DNA of 14,394 nt from Candidatus Latescibacterota bacterium (GTDB lineage Bacteria; Eisenbacteria; RBG-16-71-46; SZUA-252), in contig JACQPZ010000047.1 in NCBI GenBank assembly GCA_016207265.1, positions 1-14,394 of the forward strand. Reading direction: 5' to 3'. Of the stretch, positions 12,175-14,394 are shown piece by piece; position 1 is the first letter of the stretch; each line of letters opens with the position of its first letter. A program made the position numbers and the translations under genes. The notes under the pieces are model-generated. The model had not been told where the DNA came from. It made no database searches and was given only the letters and a program-made list of their open reading frames with translations.

Positions 12175-13262
12175 GCGGGCTTCGCGGCCGCTTCGCCCGA
12201 AGCGGCCAGCCGCTCCGCCTGCTCCGCGTGGAAGAGGCCGTCCACCACCTCGTCGAGATCCCCCTCGAGCACGTCGGGCAGCCGGTACAGGGTGAGCCCG
12301 ATGCGGTGGTCGGTCACGCGGCCCTGCGGGAAGTTGTACGTGCGGATCTTGGCGCTCCGATCCCCCGTCGAGACCATCGATTTCCTCGTCTGCGCGAGCT
12401 TCCGCTCCTGCTCCTGGATCTGGATGTCGAGGAGCCGGGCGCGGAGGACCTTCAGCGCCTTCGCCTTGTTCTTGAGCTGGGAGCGCTCGTCCTGGCACTG
12501 GACCACGATCCCGGTCGGGATGTGCCGGATGCGGACGGCCGAGTCGGCCGTGTTCACGCTCTGGCCGCCGGGGCCCGAGGAGCGGAAGACGTCGATCTGG
12601 AGGTCCGAGGGCTTGATCTCGACGTCGATCTCCTCCGCCTCGGGGAGCACGGCCACCGTGACCGCCGAGGTGTGGATCCGCCCGCTGGCTTCCGTCTGGG
12701 GCACCCGCTGGACGCGGTGGACGCCGCTCTCGTACTTGAGGCGGCTGTAGGCGCCCGCGCCGTCGATCGCGAGGATCGCCTCCTTCAAGCCGCCGATCCC
12801 GCCCGCGCTGCTCGTGCTGAGCAATTCCGCGCGCCAGCCGTGCCGCTCGGAGTACTTCACGTACATGCGGACCATCTCGGCCGCGAAGAGCGCGGCCTCG
12901 TCCCCGCCCGTTCCCGCGCGGACTTCGACGATCACGTTCTTTTGGTCGAGCGGATTCGGCGGGAGAAGGAGCTTCGGCAGCTCCGCAGCCAGCCGGTCGC
13001 GCTCCTGATCCAGCTCCTCCAGCTCCGCCTTCGCCATCGCGAGAAGCTCCGGATCCTTCTCGGAGCGCACGAGGGCCGTGTCCTCGGCGATCCGGTGAAG
13101 CACCTCGTCGTAGCGACGGGCCGCCCGGACGAGATCTTCCAGCGAGCTTCGCTCCTTGCTCACGCGGCGCAGCTCGGCCGGATTCTGGTGGATCGCGGGG
13201 TCGGCGAGCTTCTGGGTCAGCTCTTCGAACCGGGCTTTCGCCCGCTCCAGCGCTTCGCGCAT
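12171..13262 (-). CDS. prfA: Peptide chain release factor 1 (RF1)
   Basis: RF1 reads UAA and UAG in the ribosomal A site and triggers peptide release. The 363-residue length is standard. The peptidyl-hydrolysis motif is SGPGGQSVNTADSAVRI with GGQ at 232-234. The codon-recognition tripeptide is PQT at 188-190 in RVPQTEASGRIHTS, a P-x-T as in RF1 (usually PAT or PVT) and not the SPF of RF2. The start ATG (13260-13262) follows AAGGA at about 7 nt. The gene sits 13 bp after the DUF1385 gene and overlaps prmC by 4 bp. UGA is read by RF2, so RF1 should not compete with SelB. Confidence 0.96.
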   Translation of the reverse strand: MREALERAKARFEELTQKLADPAIHQNPAELRRVSKERSSLEDLVRAARRYDEVLHRIAEDTALVRSEKDPELLAMAKAELEELDQERDRLAAELPKLLLPPNPLDQKNVIVEVRAGTGGDEAALFAAEMVRMYVKYSERHGWRAELLSTSSAGGIGGLKEAILAIDGAGAYSRLKYESGVHRVQRVPQTEASGRIHTSAVTVAVLPEAEEIDVEIKPSDLQIDVFRSSGPGGQSVNTADSAVRIRHIPTGIVVQCQDERSQLKNKAKALKVLRARLLDIQIQEQERKLAQTRKSMVSTGDRSAKIRTYNFPQGRVTDHRIGLTLYRLPDVLEGDLDEVVDGLFHAEQAERLAASGEAAAKPA

Positions 13263-13275
13263 GGGGAATCCTTCG

Positions 13276-14154
13276 TTAGAGGACCGCGCGGAGCGCGGCG
13301 ATCGCGACTTCGAGCATGTCCTTCGAGGGCTCGCGGGTCGTGAGCCGCTGGAGCCTGAGGCCGGGCTCGCTCACCCACTTCACCAACGGGTTGTCGTAGT
13401 GCGCCCCGGCGAAGCGGATGATCTCGAAGGAAATCCCGGCGATGACCGGGATCAGGGCGAAGCGCAGGAGCCGCGCCTGCCACGTGTCGGGCCTCCCGAG
13501 GAAGCAGAAGACGATGAGGCTCACGATGACGACGAGGAAGAGAAAGCTCGTCCCGCAGCGGGGATGGAATCGGCTGAAGCCGCCCGCGTTCTCCGGCGTG
13601 AGCTCCTGGCCGGATTCCAGATTGTGGATCGTCTTGTGCTCGGCCCCGTGGTACATGAACACGCGCTGCATCTCGCCCCACATGCCCACGGCCACGATGT
13701 AGATCATGAAGAACGCGAGCCGGAAGGCTCCGTCGATGAGGTTGTACGTGAGTCCGTGCCGGACGCCCGTCAGGTCGGTGAGCTTGAGTGGCAGGTAGAA
13801 AAACACCAGAAATCCCAACAGAAACGAGATCGCCACTGTGAAGCTCATCCCCAGACCCAACGTGCCGAACCGCCGCTCCGACTTCGGCTTCCCCTCCTCC
13901 TCAGCCACGGCCGCCTCGGCGGAGAAGGCGAGCGCCTGGATCCCGACCCGGAGCGATTCCACGAGCACGACGGCCCCGCGCAGGACCGGGAGGCCGAGCA
14001 GGGGGATCCGCCTCGAGATGGAAACGAATTCCCGCGACTTGACCTGGATCGAGCCGTCGGGCATGCGGACGGCGGTCGCGACCATCTTGGGCGAGCGCAT
14101 CATGACGCCCTCGATGACCGCCTGCCCTCCGATGGGCGCGTAGCGATCGGACAT
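13276..14154 (-). CDS. DUF1385 (YqhQ-like) multi-pass membrane protein
   Basis: The 292 residues begin with GGQAVIEGVMMRSP, the DUF1385 hallmark. They also contain membrane spans at about 100-125, 138-160 and 200-222, a possible span near 230-250, and the conserved MYHGAEHKTIHNLESG and HPRCGTSFLFLV. The family (B. subtilis YqhQ) is a conserved membrane protein of unclear function. The His/Glu/Cys motifs suggest metal binding, but no reaction is established to my knowledge. It is wedged between rpmE (30 bp upstream) and prfA (13 bp downstream), an order that recurs in several phyla. The Shine-Dalgarno is weak. Confidence 0.9.
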   Translation of the reverse strand: MSDRYAPIGGQAVIEGVMMRSPKMVATAVRMPDGSIQVKSREFVSISRRIPLLGLPVLRGAVVLVESLRVGIQALAFSAEAAVAEEEGKPKSERRFGTLGLGMSFTVAISFLLGFLVFFYLPLKLTDLTGVRHGLTYNLIDGAFRLAFFMIYIVAVGMWGEMQRVFMYHGAEHKTIHNLESGQELTPENAGGFSRFHPRCGTSFLFLVVIVSLIVFCFLGRPDTWQARLLRFALIPVIAGISFEIIRFAGAHYDNPLVKWVSEPGLRLQRLTTREPSKDMLEVAIAALRAVL

Positions 14155-14184
14155 GCGGGGGTTCGTGGAGCCGGAAGCGACGGG

Positions 14185-14394
14185 CTAGGCGCCGGCGGCG
14201 CCGGCCGCCTTCTCCTTCATCCCGTACTTTCTCCGGAAGCGCTCGATGCGGCCTGCCGTATCCACGAGCTTCTGCTTTCCCGTGAAGAAGGGATGGCAGT
14301 TCGAGCAGATTTCCACGTGCAGCGTTTCCTTCACCGTCGCGCGCGTCTCGATCACGTTCCCGCAGACGCACACGATCTTGGTGTTGTAGTAGCC
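14185..14394 (-). CDS. rpmE: 50S ribosomal protein L31, zinc-binding form, N-terminus cut by window edge
   Basis: The frame runs in from the right edge as GYYNTKIVCVCGNVIETRAT and continues through VEICSNCHPFFTGKQKLVDTAGRIERFRRKYG, matching L31 throughout. All four zinc-binding cysteines are present (CVC and CSNC), so this is the zinc-containing (C+) form rather than the Cys-less paralogue used under zinc starvation. About 69 residues are visible. The usual first 7-8 residues with the IHP motif lie beyond 14394, so no internal GTG need be used as the start. An Ala/Gly-rich tail (KEKAAGAAGA) extends the C-terminus slightly. Confidence 0.95.
   Translation of the reverse strand, partial: GYYNTKIVCVCGNVIETRATVKETLHVEICSNCHPFFTGKQKLVDTAGRIERFRRKYGMKEKAAGAAGA

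Noticed and set aside
12175..12498. Upstream extension of the prmC frame into prfA
   Set aside because: The extension overlaps conserved RF1 sequence in another frame; the GTG at 12172-12174 overlapping the prfA stop is the natural start.
11410..12750. Plus-strand 446-codon frame opposite prmC and prfA
   Set aside because: It is antisense to two well-supported enzymes and has biased, low-information composition.
1..14394. CRISPR arrays, complete insertion sequences, phage or toxin-antitoxin genes
   Set aside because: No regularly spaced repeats, transposase, integrase or paired small ORFs with recognisable motifs were seen on either strand.

Overview
The window is a GC-rich, densely coded bacterial chromosome segment. 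Nearly every gene is a core translation, wall or regulation gene, and I see no phage, plasmid or CRISPR structure. The gene set (YicC, an NFACT protein, SelB, a TPR/sigma-54 activator and a TMTC-like membrane glycosyltransferase with TPRs) and the codon bias suit an uncultured, probably diderm lineage such as Candidatus Eisenbacteria or a Gemmatimonadota relative. That placement is inference; no rRNA is present.

Layout. (1) Positions 1-785, minus: most of yicC, an endoribonuclease-family gene whose C-terminus runs off the left edge. (2) A divergent promoter region at 786-945. (3) Plus strand 946-4239: a multi-spanning TMTC-like GT-C protein with C-terminal TPRs, then an NFACT (RqcH-like) protein 39 bp later. 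(4) A convergent gap at 4240-4834, the longest non-coding stretch. It holds hairpins, a nested inverted-repeat element of about 130 nt that could be a structured RNA, GTGACAT/ATGTCAC repeats that may be an insertion-sequence relic, and a sigma-54-like -24/-12 match pointing into the gap. (5) Minus strand 7826-4835: a sigma-70-like promoter, a leader with two strong GC hairpins, a small membrane or secreted protein, and a TPR-AAA+-Fis sigma-54 activator with an Asn in Walker B. (6) Minus strand 14394-7872: a tightly packed translation and cell-wall operon in the order rpmE, yqhQ-like (DUF1385), prfA, prmC, murA, selB.

How the genes fit together. PrmC methylates the GGQ glutamine of RF1, encoded just upstream and overlapping by 4 bp. 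L31 is a ribosomal protein, and MurA commits UDP-GlcNAc to peptidoglycan. SelB delivers selenocysteyl-tRNA at UGA, so the genome should encode selenoproteins, although selA, selC and selD are not in this window. The most unusual parts are the sigma-54 activator unit with its structured leader, the unexplained convergent gap beside it, and an NFACT protein whose N-terminal domain appears to lack the Asp-Arg motif of active RqcH.
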